From: UTCHB3 sp964371075
GTDB taxonomy: Bacteria > Bacteroidota > Ignavibacteria > Ignavibacteriales > Ignavibacteriaceae
DNA: 64,000 bases
Reading direction: 5' to 3'
Assembly: GCA_964371075.1 (NCBI GenBank)
Contig: CAYJKN010000004.1
Coordinates: forward strand, 310,001-374,000
This document shows positions 1-8,377 of this stretch, one piece after another (positions within the stretch are counted from its first letter, which is position 1; every line of letters begins with the position of its first letter). Below the pieces are notes generated by a model. That model worked only from the letters and a program-made list of their open reading frames with translations. It had not been told where the DNA came from and ran no database searches. A program made the position numbers and the translations under genes.

Positions 1-2
1 AA

Positions 3-458
3 TTTGAGGAAGGTTTTCTCAATATCGAAACTCATAACAAAAATGTTCGGAAACGCTTGGAGAAGGAAGCTATTGAGATCGAACTGGCGAGCAAGGAAAA
101 AGAGTCAGCAGACTTAACAGATGTGATTGACTCATGTGAAACTTCAAAAGCAACTATCCTTAATTCGAACAGTATCGGCATCCCTCTTACCATCTCTGAA
201 GAGGGGATTTTGTTTAACGGCGTTCCTCTTAAACAATGTTCGTCTGCAGAACAACTTAAAATCTCTATGGCGGTAGCGATGGCATTACAGCCTAACCTCC
301 GGGTGATCCTGATCAGAGACGGTTCATTGCTCGACAACACTAACCTCGAATCGATTAAACAATTCGCGATTAAACACGATTATCAACTCTGGATCGAAAA
401 GGTCGACGACACAGGAACCGCAGGAATCATAATCGAGGAAGGGAGAGTGAAGGCATGA
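3..458 (+). CDS. SMC/RecF-like ATPase, C-terminal part (5' end outside window)
   Basis: The reading frame is open from base 3, so this is the C-terminal ~151 residues of a longer protein. Visible in order are a charged, coiled-coil-like stretch (rich in E, K and S), a degenerate ABC signature loop around CSSAEQ, and a Walker B-like strand (VILIRDGS) followed by LLD. This arrangement is typical of the phage-encoded SMC/RecN-type ATPases that sit beside recombination exonucleases and SSB. The Walker A half must lie left of the window. The Walker B strand ends in RDG rather than the usual DE, which also occurs in divergent phage members. It overlaps the next gene by 4 bases (ATGA), so it belongs to the same operon. 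The inferred role is DNA recombination, repair or replication; the exact activity is unknown. Confidence 0.6.
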   Translation, partial: FEEGFLNIETHNKNVRKRLEKEAIEIELASKEKESADLTDVIDSCETSKATILNSNSIGIPLTISEEGILFNGVPLKQCSSAEQLKISMAVAMALQPNLRVILIRDGSLLDNTNLESIKQFAIKHDYQLWIEKVDDTGTAGIIIEEGRVKA

Positions 459-757
459 TCACACTTGAGGAGTATCTTTTATTAAAAGATGATCTATCTG
501 ATGAATTTTTCATAATTGAAGCAAAACATTTCGCCACCGGTGGATTATTCTTTGAGTTAACAAATGAATTTGGTCAAGAGGTTACCGTGGATTCTGATGG
601 CATTGAAGTGATGGCTGATGGATACACTGAACAAAGTGAAGGACATACGGTGTTAAGAATCCCCAACAAAGTCCGTAAAATCATCAACACACTCATAGAT
701 AACTATGATTTGATTGTTGGGTTTGAAAAAGAATTGAGTCAGAAGGTGCAGCCATGA
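455..757 (+). CDS. hypothetical phage protein, 100 aa
   Basis: This is a small acidic protein that I do not recognise. Its start ATG overlaps the previous stop as ATGA, and its own stop overlaps the next start the same way, so it is translationally coupled in the early operon. No membrane segment, cysteine motif or known catalytic motif is visible. The middle alternates hydrophobic and charged residues (LFFELTNEFGQEVTV, then IEVMADG), suggesting a small beta-rich fold, and the C-terminus is helical (VRKIINTLIDNYDLIVGFEKEL). Its place among recombination and replication genes suggests an accessory role, but nothing in the sequence proves one. Confidence 0.55.
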   Translation: MITLEEYLLLKDDLSDEFFIIEAKHFATGGLFFELTNEFGQEVTVDSDGIEVMADGYTEQSEGHTVLRIPNKVRKIINTLIDNYDLIVGFEKELSQKVQP

Positions 758-1008
758 AAGTAAAAAAAATATCCAAAATCACATTTATCCGTAAGAATAC
801 CATTGAAAACATGCGCTATGCGGAACTGAAAGAGGCGGGGTTAATCAAGGAGGTAAGAGTAATGTACCACAATGTTAGAGAAGATGTCTCAGACTATTGC
901 GATAAATATGGGGTTACACTCGACGAAGCTAAAGAAATCTTTGCTGAAAAATATAATCTTTCTCCGGCATCAATTCACGGTATTCTTTACAAAGGGGTGA
1001 ATAAATGA
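754..1008 (+). CDS. small phage protein with HTH-like C-terminus
   Basis: This 84-aa basic protein overlaps both neighbours by ATGA. The N-terminal third is lysine-rich. The C-terminal half reads as two helices with a turn, built around GVTLDEAKEIFAEKYNLS followed by a short helix ending ILYKG. The same pattern (RNA/REA..LA...N+hydrophobic S-x-x-T/S-hydrophobic-x-x-ILY-K) recurs in the 77-aa protein at 11181-11414, so the two are probably distant paralogues. The pattern resembles a compact helix-turn-helix that would bind DNA, possibly a phage regulator. Assignment rests on this internal similarity and predicted helices only. Internal ATG codons at residues 20 and 37 are possible alternative starts. 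Confidence 0.5.
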   Translation: MKVKKISKITFIRKNTIENMRYAELKEAGLIKEVRVMYHNVREDVSDYCDKYGVTLDEAKEIFAEKYNLSPASIHGILYKGVNK

Positions 1009-1202
1009 AAACAACCAAATGTCGTGGATGTGGCCAAGAGATAATCTTTATGCCAACCAAGAAAGGTAAGTCAATGCCCGTGGATTATTCCACATACGAA
1101 GGACAGACCTATTTCGATCCAAAGAAAAATACCTCTCACTTTGCCACTTGCGCACAGGCGAAAGAATTCAGATCAGAGAGTTCAAAAGGAGATCAAAAAT
1201 GA
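1005..1202 (+). CDS. small zinc-ribbon-like protein
   Basis: This 65-aa protein begins with CRGCG (C-x-x-C) close to the N-terminus and has H and C residues near the other end (SHFATCAQA), giving a plausible C2HC metal site. The segment between the pairs is lysine-rich with a beta-like MPVDYS strand. Tiny single-zinc proteins of this layout are common in phage early operons, where they are usually unassigned nucleic-acid-binding proteins. It overlaps the previous gene and the ParB-like gene downstream (ATGA at 1199), so all three should be co-translated. Function is unknown beyond probable zinc binding. Confidence 0.6.
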   Translation: MKTTKCRGCGQEIIFMPTKKGKSMPVDYSTYEGQTYFDPKKNTSHFATCAQAKEFRSESSKGDQK

Positions 1203-1906
1203 ACAATCTTAATCTTAAAAGCACAAGAGACTACAGTCTTTTTAAGATTCACAATCTCAACCGGGAAGTAAGTGGGGACAGGGTTAAAAGACTTGCTGAG
1301 GAAATGAAGGTAAAGAACTTGCTTCATCTCTATCCCATAGTCATTGATCAGGACGGAGTGATACTTGATGGACAACACCGCTTTGAAGCCGCAAAGAGCA
1401 TCGAGTCTGAAATCTACTATGTCCAGTCTGAGAATGATTATCAAATCTCTGATGTAAGCAAAAGTAACTCAATGCAAAGAGCTTGGCGGACCGTCGATCA
1501 TATTCATTTCCATGCCAAAAACAACAACCCTCATTACATAGAGATTATTGATCTTTCCAAGGAGTTGGAGGTTGACCCGGAGTTAATAGTTTGGCTTATG
1601 GGTAAAAACAGAAACGATGTCAAAAATGGCAATTTTGTAATTACTGATGAAGGAAGAGAAATCACAAGAAAGGTTTTACAACACGCTGATATGCTTGGTG
1701 ATTGTTTTAGTTATAACAAACATCGACCTTTCTTGAATGCCTTAAAGATACTCCTTTTGATTCCTGATTACAACCCAATGAGGATGGTGCAAAAAGCAAG
1801 TTGTTACCCGGAACTATGTAAAAAACAAGTGGACTCAAAAGAATACCTCCGGGTGTTGGAGACGATCTACAATAAGAATGCAAATAAACCCGTAAGACTG
1901 TTTTAG
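1199..1906 (+). CDS. ParB/Srx-like nuclease-domain protein
   Basis: The first ~75 residues match the ParB N-terminal fold: SGDRVKRLAEEM, then a VILDGQHRFEAA motif with G58-Q-H60-R61, the nucleotide-binding/catalytic signature of ParB/sulfiredoxin-like domains. The C-terminal 160 residues are helical and have no obvious second ParB HTH. ATG at 1199 was chosen because it overlaps the previous stop (ATGA) and follows AAGGAG; an upstream TTG in the same frame lies inside the neighbouring gene. Chromosomal ParB proteins bind CTP and segregate DNA, but phage copies like this occur without a ParA partner, and none is seen here. A role as nuclease or regulator of phage replication is inference. Confidence 0.72.
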   Translation: MNNLNLKSTRDYSLFKIHNLNREVSGDRVKRLAEEMKVKNLLHLYPIVIDQDGVILDGQHRFEAAKSIESEIYYVQSENDYQISDVSKSNSMQRAWRTVDHIHFHAKNNNPHYIEIIDLSKELEVDPELIVWLMGKNRNDVKNGNFVITDEGREITRKVLQHADMLGDCFSYNKHRPFLNALKILLLIPDYNPMRMVQKASCYPELCKKQVDSKEYLRVLETIYNKNANKPVRLF

Positions 1907-1911
1907 GTGAT

Positions 1912-2499
1912 ATGATGGGCAGATATTTATTTACAAAATTAGATCCTTATGACATCACAGTTTATAAAAATGTCAAAGTTGAATTATCTGAAGAATTGTT
2001 TCAGGACGAACCCCCAATTTACAAAGGGGGAATATTTGCAACACCTGAGATGGTTTCAATTCGAAATTTCATGTTTTCTGAAGACTATCCAAGTAATAAG
2101 ATTTATGACGAACATGCAATAATTGTTGGACTTCCCGATGCTGGCATATTCTGTAAGATTATCAAAACCGGTGACAGTGTTTATGCAATCCACAAATATT
2201 GTGTTCCCAAGGGAATACCCGCCGGTAGCGTAAGCTTCAATAATTACTTCCCCTTAAACCTTCATCAGGCTAAAGAACTGGCGTTAGCTATGATAGTTAA
2301 TTTTCTGCTTGAAATTGCAACAGATGTAACGTTACAAACAAACAGTTTAACTCTTAGAGATTCACTTTTGCGCCAACTTTACGAGATATATTCGTTTGAG
2401 GTCGCTACTAATAAAGAACCCTTCGCAAGTGACTTACATTCTTTCCAAAGAAATGAAACAAGAGTACTCCACTGCGTACAAAAACAAGGAGATCAATAA
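1912..2499 (+). CDS. hypothetical phage protein, 195 aa
   Basis: I do not recognise this protein. It starts five bases after the ParB-like gene, and its stop overlaps the next start (TAATG at 2497-2501). The sequence is mixed alpha/beta without transmembrane segments. A central stretch (HAIIVGLPDAGIFCKIIKTGDSVYAIHKY) looks like a small beta sheet, and the second half is helical. Its last residues GDQ and those of the next gene (GRDQ) arise because the AGGAGATCAATAATG ribosome-binding segment of the downstream gene is also coding; this same leader precedes both 2499 and 3164. Co-location with replication genes suggests an early function. Confidence 0.55.
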   Translation: MMGRYLFTKLDPYDITVYKNVKVELSEELFQDEPPIYKGGIFATPEMVSIRNFMFSEDYPSNKIYDEHAIIVGLPDAGIFCKIIKTGDSVYAIHKYCVPKGIPAGSVSFNNYFPLNLHQAKELALAMIVNFLLEIATDVTLQTNSLTLRDSLLRQLYEIYSFEVATNKEPFASDLHSFQRNETRVLHCVQKQGDQ

Positions 2500-3164
2500 T
2501 GGAAAACAAAACGTGCAATGCCATACCTGAATTTTATATTCAAAATATAAGAGGAACTTTGGCTGGATTCAATATGAGAGCACATACAACGGTTCATGAA
2601 CTGTTTCAGGAGGTTCGCTCAATCACAGGAGTTAACTTCCATTTTGACATGACTATTCATTATAGCAAAATAAAAAAAGGTTTTTGTTACAAAGCCACTC
2701 CTGAAGATGGGCCCGCAAAGGATCTTCTGCTTGAAATGGAGATTGTAAATGTAAACAGCGATGTAACAAGTTATAATTTACAAGTTGGTCATAAAATGAG
2801 GTTACTTCACCAATTTACTCGACCGCCAAAAAGAACGAAAAACTTACTTAAATATCGTGTGAGAAATGGTATCTGTGAAAGATCATGTCAAGCTGCTGAA
2901 TTGGTGATTGAGTTCTCTGCGGTAATCGGAGTGCGTTTTTATCCCGCGAGAAAAACGCTTGCTAACTCCATCAATGAGAATGTGATTGAAGAATTCTTTC
3001 TCAACGCCGAGGAAGATACTCTTTACAAAGGTATGCAACTTTCCATTTTGTCCATTGATGACTGGGTGAGAGAGTGGAGCTTAGACTTCGGGGGAAAAAA
3101 CATAAGCTACGGTACTATGATAACACCCTCAAATTTAGAACTACAAAAAGGAAGAGATCAATAA
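2499..3164 (+). CDS. hypothetical phage protein, 221 aa
   Basis: This is an unrecognised 221-aa protein in the early operon. It overlaps the previous stop by one base (TAATG) and the following DnaQ-like gene in the same manner. It is rich in basic and aromatic residues with several predicted strands. No catalytic motif, metal-binding cluster or membrane segment stands out. A region near residue 105 (RPPKRTKN) is strongly basic and could contact nucleic acid. Its identical translational leader and similar size to the gene before it suggest they act together, but I see no convincing sequence similarity between them. Confidence 0.55.
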   Translation: MENKTCNAIPEFYIQNIRGTLAGFNMRAHTTVHELFQEVRSITGVNFHFDMTIHYSKIKKGFCYKATPEDGPAKDLLLEMEIVNVNSDVTSYNLQVGHKMRLLHQFTRPPKRTKNLLKYRVRNGICERSCQAAELVIEFSAVIGVRFYPARKTLANSINENVIEEFFLNAEEDTLYKGMQLSILSIDDWVREWSLDFGGKNISYGTMITPSNLELQKGRDQ

Positions 3165-3907
3165 TGCTTAATAAAAACTTGGTAATATTTGACGTCGAAA
3201 CAACCGGATTGGATCCGCAAGCTGATTTTGTCGTTGAATTATGTGCAGTAAAATACGATCAGAATCTCGAAAAGATCGGAACTTATCTTCAACGGTTTAA
3301 TGTCCCCATCGACATCCCTAAAGAAGTCTCTGACATCCACGGGATCACAAACGAAGATCTTGTAGGATATCCAATTTTCTCTGAAGAGATTCATGCCATC
3401 ACAGACTTTTTTAGAGGGTGTGATGTTGGGGGTTACAATGTCCTGTTTGATGTGAAGTTTCTCGCCGGAGAGTTTGCTTATGCTAACAAACCAATGATCA
3501 CTGATTTCAAGATCATAGACATTATGAAGGTATTCGCAAAATACGAACCCCGGACTTTATCAGCTGTTTACAAACGGTTAATTGGTTCTGATCTGGATGA
3601 TGCCCACAGTGCTGAAGCTGATGTGATTGCCACCGGGTTGATCCTGAAAGAACTTATCAACAGAGGCTTTTGTAAGCTCGATACAGAGGAGCTTGAACAG
3701 CTTTCCGATACTGCTAACCTTGCAGATTATGCCGGCAAATTTACAAAAGATAAAGATGGTAAACTTCTTTGGAATTTTGGTAAATATTTCGGAAAGCCGG
3801 TCGAAACTGACCTTGGTTATTGCCGGTGGGTAATGACTACAGATATTCCCGTACAATCAAAAAATGTGCTGAAAAATTATCTGAAGGTAAATGATTATGA
3901 ACGGTAG
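3164..3907 (+). CDS. DnaQ-like 3'-5' exonuclease (DEDDh family)
   Basis: This 247-aa protein has the three Exo motifs of the DnaQ/epsilon family. ExoI is FDVETTGLD near the N-terminus (D10 and E12), ExoII is NVLFDVKFL in the middle, and ExoIII is DAHSAEAD with the H and D of the DEDDh subtype. The C-terminal ~70 residues contain WNFGKYFGKPV, resembling the small extension often found after phage and bacterial DnaQ domains. Starting at 3164 gives the ExoI motif at the canonical distance and a ribosome-binding site (AGGAAGAG) seven bases upstream; an upstream in-frame codon lies inside the preceding gene. The likely role is proofreading or end processing during phage DNA synthesis. No family A or B polymerase is visible, so it would serve a host polymerase or recombination. 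Confidence 0.88.
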   Translation: MLNKNLVIFDVETTGLDPQADFVVELCAVKYDQNLEKIGTYLQRFNVPIDIPKEVSDIHGITNEDLVGYPIFSEEIHAITDFFRGCDVGGYNVLFDVKFLAGEFAYANKPMITDFKIIDIMKVFAKYEPRTLSAVYKRLIGSDLDDAHSAEADVIATGLILKELINRGFCKLDTEELEQLSDTANLADYAGKFTKDKDGKLLWNFGKYFGKPVETDLGYCRWVMTTDIPVQSKNVLKNYLKVNDYER

Positions 3908-4205
3908 GACCATCGAACTGATAAGAGAAATGTATGACAGGATCGGTTATTGGTTCATTGTAAAAAATAACCGTGGTGCGTTCATGCCGGCACTGATCAA
4001 CCACATAACGGTTGTTCTTGGCAAGAACCGGCAGGAGATAATGGCAGTAAGCTTAAACGGCTATCAGCTCGCAGTAACGCCTAATACACAACTTTTTGAG
4101 TCTCTTGTAGAGGCACAACAAGCAGCTGACAAACTTGCAGCTCTTAAAGGAAATGAAAGACTTAACAACAGTAACCTAACAATAAAAAGGAGTGTGAGAT
4201 CATGA
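3897..4205 (+). CDS. hypothetical phage protein, ~102 aa
   Basis: This small basic protein has no recognised family. Two in-frame ATGs exist (3891 and 3897). The second is preferred because AAGG lies about eight bases upstream of it and only about two from the first. The start overlaps the end of the DnaQ-like gene and the stop overlaps the next gene (ATGA). Residues 25-65 predict beta strands, and the end is an alanine-rich helix (LVEAQQAADKLAAL). Immediately following it is the PD-(D/E)XK nuclease, so a role with recombination nucleases is possible but unproven. Confidence 0.5.
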   Translation: MNGRTIELIREMYDRIGYWFIVKNNRGAFMPALINHITVVLGKNRQEIMAVSLNGYQLAVTPNTQLFESLVEAQQAADKLAALKGNERLNNSNLTIKRSVRS

Positions 4206-5098
4206 TGGATTTCAATGATTTAGTAGGAATGCCGGCAACGGCACAAAAGGAAAAATCACTAAGTATGATTAAACAAGAACAAGTGGATAAATTCCTTGCA
4301 AATGAACCGCAGTCACCGGTGAAAAGAATGATCGAATGGTTTGATCAGCACTATTACAAAATCGGTGAGGACTTCTTCCCCAGTGTAACCACTATTCTAT
4401 CTGCAAGTCCAAAACCTCACCTGGCCTTTTGGCGTGCTGATGTCGGGAACGATGAAGCTAACAGGATCATGAAGGAAGCCGGTGAAAGAGGCTCAATCAT
4501 TCACAATATCTTCAGTGCGATGCTCAAAGGCAAGCAGGTTGCATACAGGGTTTATGATGACCCGAATGTAATTGCGGTTAATGATCAGTTCATTCAGCTC
4601 TCACTTTGGAAGTTGGTTAAATTCTTCAAGGAAGTTAATCCTTCAGTAAAACTTTCAGAGGAGATTGTTTTCTCTACCAAGCATCAGTTCGCCGGTACCA
4701 TGGATCTTCTATTTAAGGTTGAGGGCGGTGCATTTATGGTGAATGGAGCAAAGCCTATATCCATACCTCCCGGGCTTTATGTTGCAGATATCAAATCAGG
4801 TAAGAACATCGATGATGAAGCTTACTGGCAGACTGCAGCTTATGCAAAAGCTTATGAGGAAATGACCGGCACCCGGATTGACGGGACCCTGATTCTTCAC
4901 ACACAAAGCCTAAACAAAGGTGGCATCGAAGGATTTGGAGTAAAGATCCGCACCGGTGAAGAGCTCGATCAGGACTTTTCTAATTTCCTTAAGGTCTATG
5001 AAGTATGGAAAATCAAACCGTACCCAAGCAAACCGAGATTGATAACCGATCTCCCAACAGTTCTCTCACTTAACACTAACAAAAAAACTAAGGATTAA
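4202..5098 (+). CDS. PD-(D/E)XK exonuclease (RecB/Cas4-like)
   Basis: This 298-aa protein shows the full RecB-nuclease motif set in order: a G-x-x-x-H helix (RGSIIH, H101), SEEIVFS (E153/E154), GTMDLLF (D168), VADIKSG (D196-x-K198) and the Q-x-x-x-Y helix YWQTAAYAKAY (Q210). This is the arrangement of phage exonucleases that resect DNA ends for recombination. The SSB-like gene starts four bases downstream and the SMC-like ATPase lies upstream, which fits a replication/recombination module. No RecT/Erf annealing protein is evident in the window; it might be outside or among the unassigned proteins. The N-terminal ~60 residues are a poorly conserved linker. Confidence in the nuclease fold is high; the precise polarity is unknown. 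Confidence 0.85.
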   Translation: MMDFNDLVGMPATAQKEKSLSMIKQEQVDKFLANEPQSPVKRMIEWFDQHYYKIGEDFFPSVTTILSASPKPHLAFWRADVGNDEANRIMKEAGERGSIIHNIFSAMLKGKQVAYRVYDDPNVIAVNDQFIQLSLWKLVKFFKEVNPSVKLSEEIVFSTKHQFAGTMDLLFKVEGGAFMVNGAKPISIPPGLYVADIKSGKNIDDEAYWQTAAYAKAYEEMTGTRIDGTLILHTQSLNKGGIEGFGVKIRTGEELDQDFSNFLKVYEVWKIKPYPSKPRLITDLPTVLSLNTNKKTKD

Positions 5099-5102
5099 TT
5101 TT

Positions 5103-5558
5103 ATGGCTCTGCGTGAAATCAAAATGGAAGCATTGTCACTGAAAGATTTTCAGGACAAAACTATTAGCGGGTTCTTCCTGGGTTCAAAGGAGATCGACAC
5201 TGAATTAGGTACTTCAGAGGTGCACGATTTTTACAACTCAGAAAAACAGCGTTATTTCTCCGTGTGGGGAGTGACTTTAATGAACAAAAAACTCAAACAG
5301 GTTCCTGTGGGATGTTATGTTGAGTTTACTTACCGTGGCAAGGTTGTTGCAAAAACCAAATTTGGACAGCAGAGTGTCCATCAGGTGGATGTTGCTTACG
5401 ACCCTGACAAAACTACTCTCTCAGAAAAACTAAATGTCGTACTCAACCATGAGGACGATGAGGATCATGATCACGATCAGAAGGAAGCCCCGGCTCCAAA
5501 AACCGTTCAGGCACCTTCTGCAAAGTCGCAGATTAAGGAAGACGATTTGCCGTTTTAG
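5103..5558 (+). CDS. single-stranded DNA-binding protein-like
   Basis: A ~110-residue beta-rich N-terminal domain (FYNSEKQRYFSVWGVTL, GCYVEFTYRGKVVAKTKFG) is followed by a flexible acidic tail rich in E, D, H, P and A that ends in KEDDLPF. A terminal DD-hydrophobic-PF tip is the hallmark of SSB proteins, used to recruit replication partners. The domain does not show classic EcoSSB motifs, so it may be a phage-specific OB-fold analogue. It lies between the exonuclease and the primase-helicase, exactly where phage SSBs are found. An unusual DHDHD stretch precedes the tail. A palindromic hairpin follows the stop. Function as ssDNA binder is inferred from the tail and context. Confidence 0.72.
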   Translation: MALREIKMEALSLKDFQDKTISGFFLGSKEIDTELGTSEVHDFYNSEKQRYFSVWGVTLMNKKLKQVPVGCYVEFTYRGKVVAKTKFGQQSVHQVDVAYDPDKTTLSEKLNVVLNHEDDEDHDHDQKEAPAPKTVQAPSAKSQIKEDDLPF

Positions 5559-5575
5559 TCTTATTCCTCCAACTC

Positions 5576-5605
5576 AATCCCTCCATGGTTCGCTGTGGAG
5601 GGATT
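5576..5605 (+). promoter_or_regulatory. hairpin between SSB-like and primase genes
   Basis: Two 10-base arms (AATCCCTCCA and TGGAGGGATT) form a perfect inverted repeat around a 10-base loop. The following sequence is AT-rich but lacks a solid T-run, so it is a weak terminator or an mRNA processing/attenuation structure. It covers the earliest in-frame ATG of the primase frame (5585), which supports the downstream ATG at 5624. Confidence 0.6.
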
Positions 5606-5623
5606 ATTTATCACGAGAGTAGA

Positions 5624-8143
5624 ATGTTGTTAAATTTTGCAGAAAAGTATGCCAGTGCGGGTCTATCAGTAATTCCCGTATTCTTAAAAAATAAAAAGCC
5701 CAAAACACTTCCTCCTGATTATACTTGGATTGGTCAGCAGGAAAAAATATTTACTCCTGAAGAGCTGAAGCTAAACTTCGGTACTCTTAACGGTACACAC
5801 GGTATCGCAGTGGTTGCAGGTCGAGTTAGCGGATCACTTGAGATCATCGACTTTGATAATCATTTCGGAGATGCCGCAGATGTATTCCGGGAGTTTATTT
5901 CCATCCCTGAAATTAAAACCATCATCACCAAGTACCACCTCCCGTATGAAAAAACAGCCGGAGGAGGTTATCATTTGTTTTATCGGTGTCCTAAGATTGC
6001 CGGTAACACAAAGCTCGCAGTCAGACCCAAAATAGACGATCCTTTTAAGGGTGATACTCTTATCGAAACCCGGGGTGAGGGCGGTTACTGTTTGATTGCA
6101 GGATCCCAGGGTTATGAACTTATTTTTGGTGATCTTGAATCGATAGCGGTTATTACAGAGCGTGAACGTGAAGCTCTATTAAATACTTGCATGAGTTTTG
6201 ACGAAAGTCATAAAATCCAGAAGCAGGAAGAGGAAGTTAAACGCGAAAAAATGGAGTTGAAGAGGGTTGATCTTAAGGAGGTCAGCTTATCCTCCAATGA
6301 TTTTAATGATTATGAAAAGATTTGGGAGCATTATAACAAACAGACTTCTGATCTTGATATCCGGGGCATCCTCGAATCAGCCGGATGGAGATATGCCGGG
6401 AGCACACGCGGAAATCACAAGTTTAGAAGACCCGGAAAAAATGATGATGGCATAAGTGCAACTTTTAACGGGGAAGTGTTTTATTGCTTCAGCTCCAACG
6501 GCCATCCGTTTGAACCCAGTACCGGTTATTCCAAGTTCAATGTATTTAAAATGTTATGCCATAATGGTGATTTTAAGGCGGCTGTGAACGATCTTAAGGG
6601 AAGGGGGTATTTACCCTCAAAGAAGGAGAGATCGCCCCGTAAAACCGATCCAGTAACAAAATCAACCGGTTCTTCGTCCGTTGTTAAACCTGATGGATCT
6701 ATCGAGAAGGTTGATGATGGATTTTTTATTACTCAACACTACTCCGATCTTGGCACTATATCCTATCAACTAAAAATTCACAGGTTTATTGACTTTTTAA
6801 ACGCATCCGGGTTCAGAAAATTTATTGCCGGTACTGATTTTATTTTTCTTCGTAAAGTGAACAATATCGTTGAAGAAGTTCAGGTTCACGACATCCAGAA
6901 CTACTGCCAAATTTATCTCAGAGAGCATTATGAGAGCAAAGACATGATGGAAAAACTTGTTGGCACTGATAAACTGTGGACCAAGGCAAGGTTAGCCTAC
7001 CTGAAGACTCTGAAAGATGATTTTAACAATGATACGGCCACATCAGGTTGGCTTTATTTTCTTAATTACGCTGTTGAAGTACGAAAGGGTGAGGAGTTTG
7101 TTCTTTACAAATATGAGGAGCTGAAAAAGCCTGTTTGGAAGAGAAATATTATCCAAAGGAATATCGAGGTTGAAGACATTCACAATGAAAATGTGGGTGA
7201 ATTTGAGATGTTTGTGGAAAATGTTTGCGGAAAAGATCCCGTAAGAAAACAGGGGCTAATGTCTGCTATTGGTTACCTGTTGCATGGCTATAAAAACCCC
7301 TCGATTGCCAAGTGTATTATCTTTATGGATGAACGAATCCCGGAGGTAAAAGGCGATTCTAATGGCGGCACGGGGAAGTCACTTGTCGGTAATTTTATCT
7401 CAATGTATAAGAATGTTGCTAAAATTGGTGTCAATGATTACCGGTTAAAAGTGGATTTTCTCTTTGAACCGGTGAACTTTGACACCGAAATTGTCATTTT
7501 TGATGACGCAAATTATCGGTTTCCATTTGATTTCCTCTTTCCTTACATCACAGGATCCCTTGAGGTAAATAAAAAAAATAAGTCTAAGATCACCATACCG
7601 TTTTCTAAATCGCCCAAGTTCCTGATCACAACCAACCATACAATCGGAAGCTCCGGTGTGTCTGCAGCTCGTCGTAAATATGAGTTGGAATTTGCTGATC
7701 ACTACAATGAAGATTTCTCTCCGGCAGATGATTTTGGGCATAATCTGTTTACCGACTGGGGGAATGAACAGCAGGTGTTAGCCGATATTTTTGCTCTCAA
7801 TTGCGTTCAAATGTACCTTGAGGCCGGTCTGTTTCAGCATGATAATGTTGTTGTTAATTCCAAGGTCCGGCACGTCATCGACAAGACAAATAAAGAGTTT
7901 GTTGAATTTATGTTTGATGCCATCAGAAGCGACCGAATAAGGCCAAATATTGAGTTCAATAGAAAAGAACTGTTTGACGAATTTAAGGACATTTCAGAAG
8001 ATCCCGCAGAACAAAAGCTACATACCTTTTCTAAGTGGTTATCTGTCTTTTGTTCGCAGTATAAGTTAAAAATTCGGTCCCGTCAATCTCACAACGATAG
8101 ATACTCGTTAATTGTCGGTGATTTAAAGAAAGTGGTGAAATAA
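5624..8143 (+). CDS. PrimPol-helicase (bifunctional primase/polymerase, SF3/D5-like)
   Basis: This large replication protein has about 839 aa from ATG 5624. The N-terminal ~180 residues match the prim-pol (AEP) domain: a NKKPK segment, LEIIDFDN with the metal-binding D-x-D near residue 70, GGGYHLFY with the conserved histidine near 112, and TRGEGGYCLIAGS near 150. A middle region (near 285-325) has a C-F-S-S-N-G-H-P segment resembling degenerate primase zinc-finger/PriCT domains. The C-terminal ATPase shows Walker A (NGGTGKS, about 580-586), Walker B (IVIFDDA, about 620) and the sensor KFLITTNH (about 665), as in D5-like helicases. It would unwind and prime phage DNA. The candidate origin lies directly after its stop codon, a common place for phage origins. 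ATG 5585 is in frame but falls in a hairpin. Confidence 0.88.
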   Translation: MLLNFAEKYASAGLSVIPVFLKNKKPKTLPPDYTWIGQQEKIFTPEELKLNFGTLNGTHGIAVVAGRVSGSLEIIDFDNHFGDAADVFREFISIPEIKTIITKYHLPYEKTAGGGYHLFYRCPKIAGNTKLAVRPKIDDPFKGDTLIETRGEGGYCLIAGSQGYELIFGDLESIAVITEREREALLNTCMSFDESHKIQKQEEEVKREKMELKRVDLKEVSLSSNDFNDYEKIWEHYNKQTSDLDIRGILESAGWRYAGSTRGNHKFRRPGKNDDGISATFNGEVFYCFSSNGHPFEPSTGYSKFNVFKMLCHNGDFKAAVNDLKGRGYLPSKKERSPRKTDPVTKSTGSSSVVKPDGSIEKVDDGFFITQHYSDLGTISYQLKIHRFIDFLNASGFRKFIAGTDFIFLRKVNNIVEEVQVHDIQNYCQIYLREHYESKDMMEKLVGTDKLWTKARLAYLKTLKDDFNNDTATSGWLYFLNYAVEVRKGEEFVLYKYEELKKPVWKRNIIQRNIEVEDIHNENVGEFEMFVENVCGKDPVRKQGLMSAIGYLLHGYKNPSIAKCIIFMDERIPEVKGDSNGGTGKSLVGNFISMYKNVAKIGVNDYRLKVDFLFEPVNFDTEIVIFDDANYRFPFDFLFPYITGSLEVNKKNKSKITIPFSKSPKFLITTNHTIGSSGVSAARRKYELEFADHYNEDFSPADDFGHNLFTDWGNEQQVLADIFALNCVQMYLEAGLFQHDNVVVNSKVRHVIDKTNKEFVEFMFDAIRSDRIRPNIEFNRKELFDEFKDISEDPAEQKLHTFSKWLSVFCSQYKLKIRSRQSHNDRYSLIVGDLKKVVK

Positions 8144-8229
8144 TGGAAATGTGCACACTTCAACTGTGCATTTGCACACTTTTTCGAAAATGGTCGTTTT
8201 CTTTAATAACATGGGGTTATCCCCTGTTT

Positions 8230-8377
8230 TGCACAGTTGCACAGTTACTTTCCTATTTAAAGATATATATATATATAAATAATATAAGGGTAAACACACC
8301 CGCTGTGGCTCTCCTCTGTAACGCAGGTGGTGAAAGCTGTAACGCTAAAACCATGAAACCAACTGTGCAACTGTGCA
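8230..8377. repeat. 17-bp perfect inverted repeat pair (8230-8246 and 8361-8377)
   Basis: TGCACAGTTGCACAGTT at 8230-8246 is the reverse complement of 8361-8377. Each arm is itself two tandem 8-base iterons of (T)TGCACAG / CTGTGCA(A). The arms lie symmetrically inside the outer 35-bp pair, so the repeated site occurs in both orientations on both sides of the AT-rich core. Confidence 0.92.
8254..8287. other. AT-rich stretch (possible DNA unwinding element)
   Basis: Thirty-three of 34 bases are A or T, including an alternating TA run. It sits just to the right of the left inner iteron pair, the usual place for a duplex unwinding element in iteron-type origins. Its role is inferred from position only. 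Confidence 0.5.

Noticed and set aside
5585..5623. Extended start of the PrimPol-helicase
   Set aside because: The ATG lies in the arm of a perfect hairpin and the conserved domain starts at 5624.
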